From: an uncultured Gammaproteobacteria bacterium
Lineage (GTDB): Bacteria; Pseudomonadota; Gammaproteobacteria; GCA-001735895
Direction of reading: 5' to 3'
DNA: 64,000 bases
Assembly (NCBI GenBank): GCA_947259485.1
Contig: CAMYLU010000014.1
Location: forward strand, 113,356 to 177,355
Below are positions 8,536 to 16,741 of the stretch, in pieces. Position numbers and translations under genes: made by a program. The notes under the pieces were generated by a model that saw only the letters and a list, made by a program, of their open reading frames with translations, was not told the DNA's origin and did not search any database. Numbering within the stretch: position 1 is the stretch's first letter; each line of letters opens with the position of its first letter.

Positions 8536-9342
8536 TCATTTGCCCTTCCAGACCGGGTCTCGTTTCTCGGCAAAAGCCCGCGGACCCTCCATGAAGTCTT
8601 CCGACATCAGCATTTTCTGGTAGATCGGTAAATCGCTATTACCCGGCTTGGTCGCGGCGAAAGCCTGTGGCATGGGCAGGTTATGTATCGCAGGTACGAC
8701 CTCCTTTAACGCCTGCAGGGCGAGCGGTGCACCAGTCGCCACTTCTCGCGCCAGTTCCCGTGTGCATTCCATCAATTCATCGAGCGGACAAACACGACAT
8801 GCCAGGCCCCACTGCCGGGCTTCCGCAGCACTCATGCGGCGCCCGGTGTAAAGCAGGTCCATGGCCACGTTGTAGGGAACGCGGCGAGGCAGGATCTGGA
8901 TTGCGCCGACATCGGGCAGAAAGCCGCGCTGCATTTCGGGCAGGAAGAACTCGGCATGGTCTGCTGCAACGATCATGTCGGTGGCAAGGGCGATTTCAAA
9001 TCCGCCACCTGCCGCCATGCCGTTTATCGCCGAAATGACTGGCTTTTTCAGACCCCAGAACTCGCTGATACCGGCAAATCCACCGGGGCAGGTAAACGCA
9101 CTATTGACCGCTTCCTCGTTATTGTCGATGGCGGCGATTTCCTTCAGGTCCCAGCCCGCGCAGAAGATCCGATCGCCGCTACCGGTGATGATGCCGACCC
9201 GCAGGTTGTCATCCTCCTGCAGCATCGAGAGAGCTTCAAAAATCGCATTTGAAACGCCCGGATTAATTGCGTTCGCGGGTGGTCGATCGATGGTGATTTC
9301 AACAATGCGATCGTAGGTTTCAACCCTTACTTCTGCGCTCAT
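8536..9342 (-). CDS. caiD: CaiD-like enoyl-CoA hydratase (crotonobetainyl-CoA hydratase family)
   Basis: A 268-residue crotonase-fold protein. Features shared with E. coli CaiD include FCAGWDLKE, CPGGFAGISE, AAGGGFEIALATD, YTGRRMSAAEARQWGL and the C-terminal AFAEKRDPVWKGK. CaiD hydrates crotonobetainyl-CoA to carnitinyl-CoA. I place the start at 9342, where a GGGGG ribosome site lies five bases upstream; a longer reading to 9387 has no such site. It is transcribed divergently from an acyl-CoA synthetase gene 78 bases away, so the pair could activate and hydrate a carnitine-like acid. Another enoyl-CoA substrate is possible. Confidence 0.75.
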   Translation of the reverse strand: MSAEVRVETYDRIVEITIDRPPANAINPGVSNAIFEALSMLQEDDNLRVGIITGSGDRIFCAGWDLKEIAAIDNNEEAVNSAFTCPGGFAGISEFWGLKKPVISAINGMAAGGGFEIALATDMIVAADHAEFFLPEMQRGFLPDVGAIQILPRRVPYNVAMDLLYTGRRMSAAEARQWGLACRVCPLDELMECTRELAREVATGAPLALQALKEVVPAIHNLPMPQAFAATKPGNSDLPIYQKMLMSEDFMEGPRAFAEKRDPVWKGK

Positions 9343-9420
9343 GACAACCCCCGAAAATTGTATGTGAATGACACCAATATATGTCAAAATCGCATCGCAT
9401 TCACGCTTCGTTTTTTGTCC

Positions 9421-11499
9421 ATGTCACATTGGTTAAATCCGTTACTGTCGCCGCGGTCGATTGCCATCGTCGGTGCCTCCGAACGCGAGGCCAGTCTAGC
9501 GGCAATGACGCATAGGCAGTTGTCAGATAGTGGCTACGACGGCGAGATTTACTCGGTTAATCCGAAATACCAGTCGTTGCATGGAAAACCCTGTTACGCC
9601 TCGCTGATCGAAATACCCGTAGTGCCTGACCTCGTGGTTTACGCCATTAGCGGTACTCCCCTGGAGCAGAGCTTCGATCAGGCCTTGAAAATAAAAGTCG
9701 GTGGCATCGTTATCTATGCCGCCAACTACATCGAAAATGATTCCGAGCCAAAGCTTCCAGCACGTCTTCGCGACAAGGCCAGGCAGGCGGGTATTCCGGT
9801 TTGTGGTGGCAACTCGATGGGTTTTTATAATTACGATCGCAACGTTATGGTCAGTTTCGACCGTCCGCCCACGGGTCGACCTGCGGGTCGCATCGGCCTG
9901 ATATTGCATTCCGGCTCCGGCATGACTTACCTGGCCAACAACGATGCACGTTTCTGCTTCAACTATGTCATTGCCAGCGCGCAGGAGGCCAACGCGACCG
10001 TCGGCGATTACATGGATTACCTGCTCGACCAGGATTCAACCCGGGTTATTGCTATTTTCCTGGAAGCGGTGCGTGACGTGCCGACCTTCGTCGCGGCATT
10101 AAAGAAGGCGCGTGAAAAATCCATACCCGTGGTAATAACCCGTCTCGGTCGCACCGAGAAATCCGCCCGGCTGGCGATGAGCCATTCGGGCGCAATCGTC
10201 GGTAATCACGAGGCATTCATCGCGGTATGTGAGCGTTACGGTGTAATTCTATGCCACGATGCCGACGAAATGATTGTTACCGCGATGCTGTTTGCCGCCG
10301 GCTTTCGTGTCAATAGCGGCGGGCTTGCGAGTATGCTCGATTCCGGTGGCATGCGTGAACAGATGATCGACCTCGCCGAAGATCATGGCGTCCCGTTTGC
10401 GCGAATATCGCCATCGACTAAAAAAGTGTTGCGCGAGCATCTCGAAACCGGGCTGGATGCGGTCAATCCGATGGATGGCATGGGAGCACTCGGCAAGAAC
10501 ACCTTTCAAACCTATCTCGAGTGCGGAAAAGCCCTGCTCGATGATGAAGACACCGGGTTGATGAGTTTCGAGTTCGAGTTCCGTGACGGTTTTTCGCACT
10601 ACCCCGAGTTGTTTGACGTGGCGAAGCAGTTGTCAGCTTATAGTGATAAACCGCTTATCCTGGTGCAGAGCTTTACCTTCACCAACCTGAGTAATACCGC
10701 GGCCGAGCTGACCTCACTGGGGATCCCGGTCATTAACGGTATCGATGTGGCTTTGCGTGCGATGCGTAACCTGATGAATTATCGATCCGGGAGCGCTGCC
10801 GTTGCCGACTCGAACGAGATTGATTTCGACCCGGCCATCGTCAGGAGTTGGTCTCGTCGATTAAATGCAACCGAAAACTGTGACGAAAACACCTCGTTGA
10901 GCCTGATGTCGGACTTTGGCTTGCCGACGGTTAGTCACAGCATCGCGCAAAGCTTCGATCAGGTCTGCGCAGCGGCCGAGGCCTGTGGTTTTCCGCTGGT
11001 GCTCAAGACCGCGATGAAAGGCATTGCGCATAAATCCGATAAAAACGGGGTCAAAGTCGCCATTGAAAATTTTCAGCAACTCGAAGTGGCTTACCGGGAT
11101 TTACAAACCAGGCTAGGCGACCAGGTCCTGGTCATGCCGATGATAGCGACCGGTGTCGAGGTATCCGTCGGTATGAAAAACGACCCGCAGTTTGGCCCGA
11201 TGGTCATTATCGCCTGTGGCGGGGTGTTGATCGAGCTAATCGCCGAACGTGCATTTAAACTCGCCCCGGTAAATGCGGAGCAGGTCAATGCAATGATCGA
11301 ACAGACCAGGCTGGCCAGGCTGTTGTCCGGGGTGCGTGGACAGACTGGGGTCGATCGTGCGGCCCTGGTCGAACTGGTGGTAAGGTTTTCGCAGCTGGCG
11401 TTTGTGCTGGGTGAGGAAATTGCCGAAATTGATTTGAATCCGGTTATTGTCAATCAGTCGGGTTGTACTATCGTCGACGCACTGGTGGTGCCGAAGTAG
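9421..11499 (+). CDS. acyl-CoA synthetase (NDP-forming) with ATP-grasp domain
   Basis: A 692-residue ADP-forming acyl-CoA synthetase of the fused alpha-beta type. The N-terminal CoA-binding Rossmann domain begins at about residue 8 (PRSIAIVGASE), a succinyl-CoA ligase-like flavodoxin region spans about 150-440, and an ATP-grasp domain covers about 490-690 (PLVLKTAMKGIAHKSDKNGV). It would convert an acid, ATP and CoA to acyl-CoA, ADP and phosphate. The start at 9421 is the methionine directly before the conserved domain. Its neighbours (CaiD-like hydratase, remnants of betaine-type genes) suggest a betaine-like or short-chain acid. The substrate is inferred only. Confidence 0.85.
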   Translation: MSHWLNPLLSPRSIAIVGASEREASLAAMTHRQLSDSGYDGEIYSVNPKYQSLHGKPCYASLIEIPVVPDLVVYAISGTPLEQSFDQALKIKVGGIVIYAANYIENDSEPKLPARLRDKARQAGIPVCGGNSMGFYNYDRNVMVSFDRPPTGRPAGRIGLILHSGSGMTYLANNDARFCFNYVIASAQEANATVGDYMDYLLDQDSTRVIAIFLEAVRDVPTFVAALKKAREKSIPVVITRLGRTEKSARLAMSHSGAIVGNHEAFIAVCERYGVILCHDADEMIVTAMLFAAGFRVNSGGLASMLDSGGMREQMIDLAEDHGVPFARISPSTKKVLREHLETGLDAVNPMDGMGALGKNTFQTYLECGKALLDDEDTGLMSFEFEFRDGFSHYPELFDVAKQLSAYSDKPLILVQSFTFTNLSNTAAELTSLGIPVINGIDVALRAMRNLMNYRSGSAAVADSNEIDFDPAIVRSWSRRLNATENCDENTSLSLMSDFGLPTVSHSIAQSFDQVCAAAEACGFPLVLKTAMKGIAHKSDKNGVKVAIENFQQLEVAYRDLQTRLGDQVLVMPMIATGVEVSVGMKNDPQFGPMVIIACGGVLIELIAERAFKLAPVNAEQVNAMIEQTRLARLLSGVRGQTGVDRAALVELVVRFSQLAFVLGEEIAEIDLNPVIVNQSGCTIVDALVVPK

Positions 11500-11725
11500 C
11501 GCTCTTTTGCATGAACACTAGTACAAGGCGTCTTCCATGGATGCTTTTTTTTCGGGCGATAAATTCGAGCAGTGCTTCGTCGATCGAGCGATCAAGTGGA
11601 GGAGCTTCGTACTCTACCAGCATCCGGTTCCAGAGTTCATAGGCGCGCTGCTGCATGTCTTTACTGCCGGCTTCACTCCATTGTTCGGCATCCATCAAAT
11701 ATGGTGGAACAGGCTTTGATGTCCA
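11468..11725 (-). pseudogene. 3' remnant of a trimethylamine methyltransferase (mttB-like) gene
   Basis: The reading frame encodes a stretch like the extreme C-terminus of MttB family proteins: DAEQWSEAGSKDMQQRAYEL, then LVEYEAPPLDRSIDEALLEF and IARKK. In full MttB proteins this follows about 440 residues that are absent here. Upstream a stop closes the frame, and downstream it runs into the 3' end of the acyl-CoA synthetase gene. The only starts are a TTG at 11698 and the ATG at 11695. I read it as a decayed gene end left by a deletion, not a working protein. Confidence 0.55.
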
Positions 11726-11862
11726 TCCTCCCAGTGGATGGCAATGTTACGTTTTTGCCTCTCGACGTTCTCGATTGAGAGTCTCTGTTTGCTCGATGTT
11801 TCGCCTTGGAGCGGACTATTCAACTTGAAATTTGCGGACTGGACAAAAGTTCGCAAAATCAT
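11695..11862 (-). pseudogene. N-terminal fragment of a gamma-butyrobetaine hydroxylase-like protein
   Basis: A 55-codon frame. Residues 28-55 (NIAIHWEDGHQSLFHHI at the end) match the DUF971-type N-terminal domain of gamma-butyrobetaine/trimethyllysine dioxygenases, where the next residues are normally WLRDNC. Here a TGA stop comes exactly at that point, and the DNA continues at once into the mttB-like 3' remnant in a shifted frame. The zinc-binding and catalytic parts of a dioxygenase are missing. The simplest reading is a deletion that joined the start of one gene to the end of another on the same strand. Confidence 0.5.
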
Positions 11863-12085
11863 ATTTGAAAATTAATGGCTGTGCGAAATTATGAGAATCC
11901 GAACATATCAAAAAGCTGATAGCTTGATATGAATCACCCCAGGAGAGCGCAACAGGGGATATCTTTCAGATTAACTGAGCTATATTATTAATCAATGATG
12001 ATTTGGTCGAAATGCGTTTGCCTCAATCTTGTTATCATTAAAGCGTAAGCACATTGAATTTATATCAACATAGGAGATAACTTTC

Positions 12086-12400
12086 ATGAGACTTCTCAAC
12101 CGGACAATACCGATACTTACCATCTCACTTTTGCTACCGCTGAGTGCGTATGCGGATTCATGGAGCTGCCGCTATGGAAATGACGTACGTGAAGTTCATA
12201 TGGAGCAGACAACATCGGCTCCTTTGCCGTGCCAGGTCCTGTACAGGAAACTTACCGAGGGAGCAGAAGACCAGATCCTGTGGACTGCACAGAACGACGC
12301 TTCGTACTGCGAATTCAAAGCCAAAGAATTTGTTGAAAAACTGGAGTCCTGGGGCTGGACCTGTGTAGAAACAATCCGTGATGAAACCGCTGTACAGTAG
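12086..12400 (+). CDS. small secreted protein with four cysteines
   Basis: A 104-residue protein with a signal peptide of about 23 residues (MRLLNRTIPILTISLLLPLS, cleavage after AYA). The mature part is about 81 residues with four cysteines (in SWSCRYG, LPCQVLY, SYCEFKA, WTCVET), so two disulfides in the periplasm are likely. A good AGGAGA ribosome site lies eight bases before the ATG. I do not recognise a named family. It stands alone between the decayed genes at 11.5-11.9 kb and a MITE-like repeat. Confidence 0.75.
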   Translation: MRLLNRTIPILTISLLLPLSAYADSWSCRYGNDVREVHMEQTTSAPLPCQVLYRKLTEGAEDQILWTAQNDASYCEFKAKEFVEKLESWGWTCVETIRDETAVQ

Positions 12401-12498
12401 TACCTGTCATTAGTAAAAATTGACTAAGGACTTTTAAACCTCTGCTTGCAGAAAGTAGACGTTCAAATTCTCTACTCCTGCGGCAGAGAACGGCCATT

Positions 12499-12620
12499 TC
12501 CTGTCATTCCGGCGAAAGCCGGAAACCATCGCCGGCAGCGACAAAAAATAAGCGGGCTTAGCCCGGGTATTTATTCAGGTCTTTGGAATGGATGCCGGCT
12601 CGGGGGCCGGCATGACAGGT
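12499..12620. repeat. MITE-like element with terminal inverted repeats
   Basis: The ends CCTGTCATTCCGGC (left) and GCCGGCATGACAGG (right) are inverted repeats with one mismatch over 14 bases. Inside lie further short palindromes (CCGGCGAAAGCCGG; CCGGCTCGGGGGCCGG). The GTCATTCCGGCGAAAGCCGG motif is a known dispersed intergenic repeat style in many bacteria. It encodes nothing. Confidence 0.6.
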
Positions 12621-12816
12621 ACTGGGCGACTTTATTGCTAAAGGCTTAGCACTATTTAATTGATTGAGACTCGGAATATGGATCGATATTGGTATCATCT
12701 CAAGGTTTAGAAACCTGTCTAACAGGTCAGAAAATGAAGCCTCGATCAAGGAGCTTTATCGAGATAAAAAACGATCACTCAAAATCCTGAGGCGCGGACG
12801 CGTTGCTGATTTATCC

Positions 12817-12825
12817 TGCTATAAT
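12817..12825 (+). promoter_or_regulatory. extended -10 promoter of the RDD/SpoIIM/MoxR operon
   Basis: TGCTATAAT is a perfect TGnTATAAT extended -10 element, which needs no strong -35 box. Transcription would begin near 12832, about 31 bases before the ATG at 12863, which has an AAGGA ribosome site. Confidence 0.55.
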
Positions 12826-12862
12826 CCACTGGCATTCGATCAATAAAATCAAGGATTTATCC

Positions 12863-13618
12863 ATGAGCGATATCTACGCAACCCCGGAATCCGACCTTGC
12901 GTATCACGGTTCTTCCGAACGCAGTGGCGGTAATCTTGAAGATGCGATTGCAGGTAATATTGAAGTCAGAATGCTCGAGACCCTCGGCGAGGCCTGGCGC
13001 GGTCTAAAGGGATTCAAACTCAAGTGTCATATTGCGACCGTGATCTGGTTGGTTGTTTATGTGATCGCTGCGATGATCAGTGTGCCAATTGTTTTCGGAC
13101 TGGTAGCCGTCGGTGCGGATGAGGCGACTGCTTCGATCGTTGCATCTTTAGTACAAATCGTTGCTATTGCCGCAACCATGCCAGTCGTTGCCGGCATCAC
13201 CATCATGGGCATCCGCCATGCACAGGATAAATCGGTTTCACCCGGCTCCGTATTCAATTATTTCCACCGCATTCCGGGTGCAATACTGTGGTATATCCTG
13301 ATGTCATTGATGATTATGATTGGCTATATACTACTAATCATTCCGGGCATTTATCTTTCGTTTGCTTATATGTTTTCGCTTCCGTTAATGATTGAAAAGG
13401 ATATGACCGCGTGGCAGGCGCTGGAGGCATCGCGCAAGGCCGTCACCCGAATCTGGTTTCGTGCCACGGGATTTCTGCTACTGGTCATGCTGTTGGTAAT
13501 GCTTGGCATTATTCCGTTGACTATTCCCTTGATCTGGATCGTGCCCTGGGTTTCACTGGCCTATGCGATGATTTATTTTAAACTGTTTGGTGCCGAGGCC
13601 CGGACCCTCGCGGATTAA
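12863..13618 (+). CDS. polytopic membrane protein, first gene of the MoxR/DUF58 operon
   Basis: A 251-residue protein with a polar 45-residue N-terminus (MSDIYATPESDLAYHG) and about five to six hydrophobic helices between residues 55 and 245, including the run GYILLIIPGIYLSFAYMFSL. The helix pattern and the WQALEASRKAV motif recall the YciC/DUF975-type family of membrane proteins. I place the start at 12863 because of the AAGGA site and the extended -10 promoter; a longer frame begins at 12803 without either. It ends 9 bases before the RDD gene. Function unknown; probably part of the same envelope complex. Confidence 0.75.
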   Translation: MSDIYATPESDLAYHGSSERSGGNLEDAIAGNIEVRMLETLGEAWRGLKGFKLKCHIATVIWLVVYVIAAMISVPIVFGLVAVGADEATASIVASLVQIVAIAATMPVVAGITIMGIRHAQDKSVSPGSVFNYFHRIPGAILWYILMSLMIMIGYILLIIPGIYLSFAYMFSLPLMIEKDMTAWQALEASRKAVTRIWFRATGFLLLVMLLVMLGIIPLTIPLIWIVPWVSLAYAMIYFKLFGAEARTLAD

Positions 13619-13627
13619 GGAAAGTTA

Positions 13628-14314
13628 TTGCTGGATACACGTTATCGGGTCGAGATTCCTGGGGGTATCAACCTTGAAGCCCAGGTAGTAGGGCCTGTTC
13701 CCCGATTCTTTGCTTTTGCGATCGATCTTGGCATTCGCGGTATCATTATTTTCGTTTTATCGCTGCTCTCAATCCCGCTGGGCAGCGGCGGCATGGGTGG
13801 CGGTTTTTTCCTTATTTTCCTGTTCGTTATCGAATGGCTATATCCAGTTCTATTCGAGGTATTTTCACGTGGACAAACCCCGGGTAAGAAATTGCTCAAG
13901 ATATCTGTTATCAAAGACGATCTAAGCCCCGTGACGCTGGGCGCTTCAATGGTGCGTAACCTGTTACGCACGGTTGATTTCCTGCCGTTGTTTTACCTCG
14001 TCGGGTTGGTCACGATGCTGTCAAATCAGCGTTTTCAACGCCTGGGCGATCTCGCCGCCGGAACCCTGGTGATTAGTGTGCCCGAGTCGGCAAAACCCGC
14101 AGCAATGCAAGAGATCATGCCGCTGGCGCCTTCAACTTCGTTACTGCGCCCCGAGCAGACATCGATTATCGAGTTTTTGCAGCGCAGTAACCAGCTGTCC
14201 GAACCCAGGCAGCAGGAATTGGCGAGCATTCTCGAGGGTATTACCCATGAAAAGGGAGATAACGGGGTAGAACAGTTGCGACGTATCGGAGCCTGGTTCC
14301 TGGGGGTTCGATGA
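13628..14314 (+). CDS. RDD family membrane protein
   Basis: A 228-residue protein with an RDD domain at about residues 18-145: VPRFFAFAIDLGIRGIIIFV carries the R and D positions, then GQTPGKKLLKISV and a further helix near FLPLFYLVGLVTML. The C-terminal 75 residues are cytosolic and polar. The start is TTG at 13628, supported by an AGGAAA site just upstream. The stop overlaps the SpoIIM-like gene by 4 bases (ATGA). RDD proteins are membrane proteins of varied, mostly unknown role; in this operon context a transport or envelope role with the MoxR/DUF58 pair is inferred. Confidence 0.85.
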   Translation: MLDTRYRVEIPGGINLEAQVVGPVPRFFAFAIDLGIRGIIIFVLSLLSIPLGSGGMGGGFFLIFLFVIEWLYPVLFEVFSRGQTPGKKLLKISVIKDDLSPVTLGASMVRNLLRTVDFLPLFYLVGLVTMLSNQRFQRLGDLAAGTLVISVPESAKPAAMQEIMPLAPSTSLLRPEQTSIIEFLQRSNQLSEPRQQELASILEGITHEKGDNGVEQLRRIGAWFLGVR

Positions 14315-15267
14315 AACAGCAACTTTTCGAAACCCAGCACCAGGGCGTGTGGCAACAAATCGAGGAATCACTGGAAAAGCCGACGCAGGGTGATAACAGC
14401 AAGGTGCTGGCTGAAAATTACCTGCTGTTGTGCCAGCACCTGTCGATTGCCAAGGAGCGTCTCTACGACGCGGCGCTGGTAGAGCGCCTGAATAACCTGG
14501 TGCTCGCCCTGTATCGCGAGCTATATCGGTACCGTTCAGAAACCCGGCTCAATATTTATGCTTTTTTCAAACGTGATTTTCCGCTCGCAATTTACCGCCA
14601 CCGCTATTTCATCCTGGTGGCATTGCTGGTGCTGGTGTTGCCCGGCCTGGTCGCCGGCCTCTGGACTTATCTTGATGAAGACGCGGTCTACAGTGTTCTC
14701 GATGGGCCCGAGGTGCGCCAGATTGAACGTATGTACGATCCCGAAGCGCGAAAAATCGGTCGCGAACGCGAGGCCGAGACCGACGTATTCATGTTCGGCT
14801 TTTACATCAAGAACAATATCAGTGTCGCGTTCCGATGCTTTGCCGGCGGTATGCTTATAGGGATCGGGACCCTGCTTGTATTGTTTTTCAACGGCATGTT
14901 CATGGGTAGTATCGCGGGACATTTGACCCGGCTGGACTATGTCGATACTTTCTACCCGTTTGTGGTCGGTCACGGCTCGTTTGAGCTTACCGCAATCGTG
15001 TTCAGTGGTGCGGCGGGTTTAAGGCTTGGTTACTCGATCCTCAATCCAGGGCACTCATCGCGGCTCGATTCGCTGCGCGAGGCGGGGCGTGACGTGGTGC
15101 CTATGCTGTACGGCATTGTCCTGATGCTGATCATTGCCGCTTTCCTGGAGGCTTTCTGGTCTTCGAGCAGCAGCCTGTCGATCGAAGTCAAGTACACGGT
15201 GGGCGCCATTTTGTGGGCATTGGTGTTGCTGTATTCGTTTTCAGGACGACGTCATGAATCTGGATAA
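14311..15267 (+). CDS. SpoIIM-like (stage II sporulation protein M family) membrane protein
   Basis: A 318-residue protein with a cytosolic helical N-terminus (1-95) and five to six membrane helices after residue 100. The family pattern is seen in FYIKNNISVAFRCFAGGML, GMFMGSIAGHL and VVGHGSFELTAIVFSGAAGL. In non-sporulating bacteria this family regularly accompanies RDD, DUF4129, MoxR and DUF58 genes, as here. It overlaps the upstream gene by 4 bases and the downstream gene by 14, pointing to translational coupling. The function is unknown outside sporulation. Confidence 0.87.
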   Translation: MKQQLFETQHQGVWQQIEESLEKPTQGDNSKVLAENYLLLCQHLSIAKERLYDAALVERLNNLVLALYRELYRYRSETRLNIYAFFKRDFPLAIYRHRYFILVALLVLVLPGLVAGLWTYLDEDAVYSVLDGPEVRQIERMYDPEARKIGREREAETDVFMFGFYIKNNISVAFRCFAGGMLIGIGTLLVLFFNGMFMGSIAGHLTRLDYVDTFYPFVVGHGSFELTAIVFSGAAGLRLGYSILNPGHSSRLDSLREAGRDVVPMLYGIVLMLIIAAFLEAFWSSSSSLSIEVKYTVGAILWALVLLYSFSGRRHESG

Positions 15268-16741
15268 GCTGCAGGTCAACGCCTGTCTGCGTTCAGGCTG
15301 GCAGGCGATCGATCTCGGTTTCCTGATGGCGCGTGCCTGGTGGCGGCAGATTTACATTGCCAGCCTGCTGCCGCTGCTGCCGCTGACTCTCGTGCTATTG
15401 CTTGTGTTTTCACAAAGCCCTTTATGGTCACTGCTATTTATCTGGTGGCTTAAACCGTTCTGGGAACGTTTACCACTCTATATCGCCAGTCGTATGTTGT
15501 TCGACGAAGAACCGGGTACCTGGTCTAATATGAAATCGCTGCCGCTGAAGGACATTCTGCCGTGGTTATTATGGCGACGTTTTTCGGTGCAGCGTGCCTT
15601 CGATAATCCGGTCACTGTACTCGAAGAGTTGAAGGGCACAGCGCGTCGCGAACGTTTGCGCATACTGCATGGCAGGTATACCGATGTCGCCCTCGGCAAT
15701 CAGCTGGTCTGCTTTTGTTTCGAATTACTGGTCGCATTCGGCCTGGTCGTAATGCTTGATTTCTTCACCCCGGACACGCTTGGAATCAGGTTATACGACA
15801 GTTTCGGTGATCTGACCCTTTCCGGTGAGTGGATTTTTACCCTGGCCGGTATCGCCGCGATAACCCTGGTTATGCCGTTCCACACCATGGCCGGTTTTGC
15901 ACTCTACCTAAACCGCAGAATCGAACTCGAAGCCTGGGATATTGAAATCAGCTTCCGCAACCTGGCCAATCGCAAGCAGCGTGCCACTTCGCACAGGGCT
16001 GGAATGGTCTCGGCAATAGTCTTCGCCGGGCTTATGACATTAACGATGCCGGCAGCGGTTGACGCTGCGGTCGAGCATGATCATGAATCCTCCCGGCAAC
16101 TGATCGAGTCGGTGTTGCAGGGTCAGGACTTTGGCGAGGAAAGAACAGTACGTAAATGGCGTTTCAAGGGCTGGAGCGAAGCGGACGATGAGACGATTCC
16201 AGAATGGGTGATCGATTTCCTCGAATGGCTGGAGCTATTCAAGGATTGGGCAGAGGTACTCAGCAACATCGCGGCCTGGGTCAAGGTACTACTGGTGCTG
16301 GCATTTGCCGGGTTGTTGTTTTACCTGTTTAGACGTTATCGGGGACCCTTGTCGCGGCTGGGCAGGCGACAGCCGGAGAAAACCGCTCCGGAAGTATTAT
16401 TTGGTCTTGATGTAACCCCTGAGAGCCTGCCGCCGGATGTGCCGGCGCGGGTGATGGCTTTGTGGGCAGAAGCTGGTTACCGGGAAGCACTGAGCCTGCT
16501 ATATCGGGCCTCGTTGTCGCGCCTGATCGATAAATATGAACTCGCTTTTCGCGCCAGTCACACCGAGGCCGAGTGTGCTGCCCTGGTCAGGGCTCACGGA
16601 ATTGACTCCCTTAGCGAATATTTCTGGCAACTCACCAATGCCTGGCGCCGGCTCGCCTACGGGCACCAGTTGCCGGAAAGTGAAACCATCAAGGGCCTGT
16701 GCGATGGTTGGACTGCAGAGCTATCCGATGAATCGCAGTAG
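15254..16741 (+). CDS. membrane protein with C-terminal DUF4129 domain
   Basis: A 495-residue protein with membrane helices at about 38-60, 160-180, 200-225, 260-280 and 345-365, and a cytosolic C-terminus (about 395-490) of the DUF4129 type (EAGYREALSLLYRASLSRL and AHTEAECAALV-like helices). DUF4129 is also found at the C-terminus of TgpA proteins, linking this operon to the one at 84-4040. The start at 15254 lies inside the SpoIIM-like gene end. It overlaps the next gene by 14 bases. A long linker rich in Glu and Trp lies around residues 275-345, probably periplasmic. Confidence 0.82.
   Translation: MNLDKLQVNACLRSGWQAIDLGFLMARAWWRQIYIASLLPLLPLTLVLLLVFSQSPLWSLLFIWWLKPFWERLPLYIASRMLFDEEPGTWSNMKSLPLKDILPWLLWRRFSVQRAFDNPVTVLEELKGTARRERLRILHGRYTDVALGNQLVCFCFELLVAFGLVVMLDFFTPDTLGIRLYDSFGDLTLSGEWIFTLAGIAAITLVMPFHTMAGFALYLNRRIELEAWDIEISFRNLANRKQRATSHRAGMVSAIVFAGLMTLTMPAAVDAAVEHDHESSRQLIESVLQGQDFGEERTVRKWRFKGWSEADDETIPEWVIDFLEWLELFKDWAEVLSNIAAWVKVLLVLAFAGLLFYLFRRYRGPLSRLGRRQPEKTAPEVLFGLDVTPESLPPDVPARVMALWAEAGYREALSLLYRASLSRLIDKYELAFRASHTEAECAALVRAHGIDSLSEYFWQLTNAWRRLAYGHQLPESETIKGLCDGWTAELSDESQ

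Larger units (their letters stand above)
12401..12862. other. non-coding stretch with a MITE-like repeat and a promoter
   Basis: No supported gene lies here. It contains the inverted-repeat element at 12499-12620 and the extended -10 promoter at 12817-12825. The remaining sequence is AT-richer and shows no coding pattern. Confidence 0.6.

Noticed and set aside
12501..12620. CRISPR array
   Set aside because: The palindromic sequence is one inverted pair, with no regularly spaced direct repeats.
13057..13257. Minus-strand frame in the first gene of the RDD operon
   Set aside because: It is the reverse of a hydrophobic coding region and has no ribosome site.
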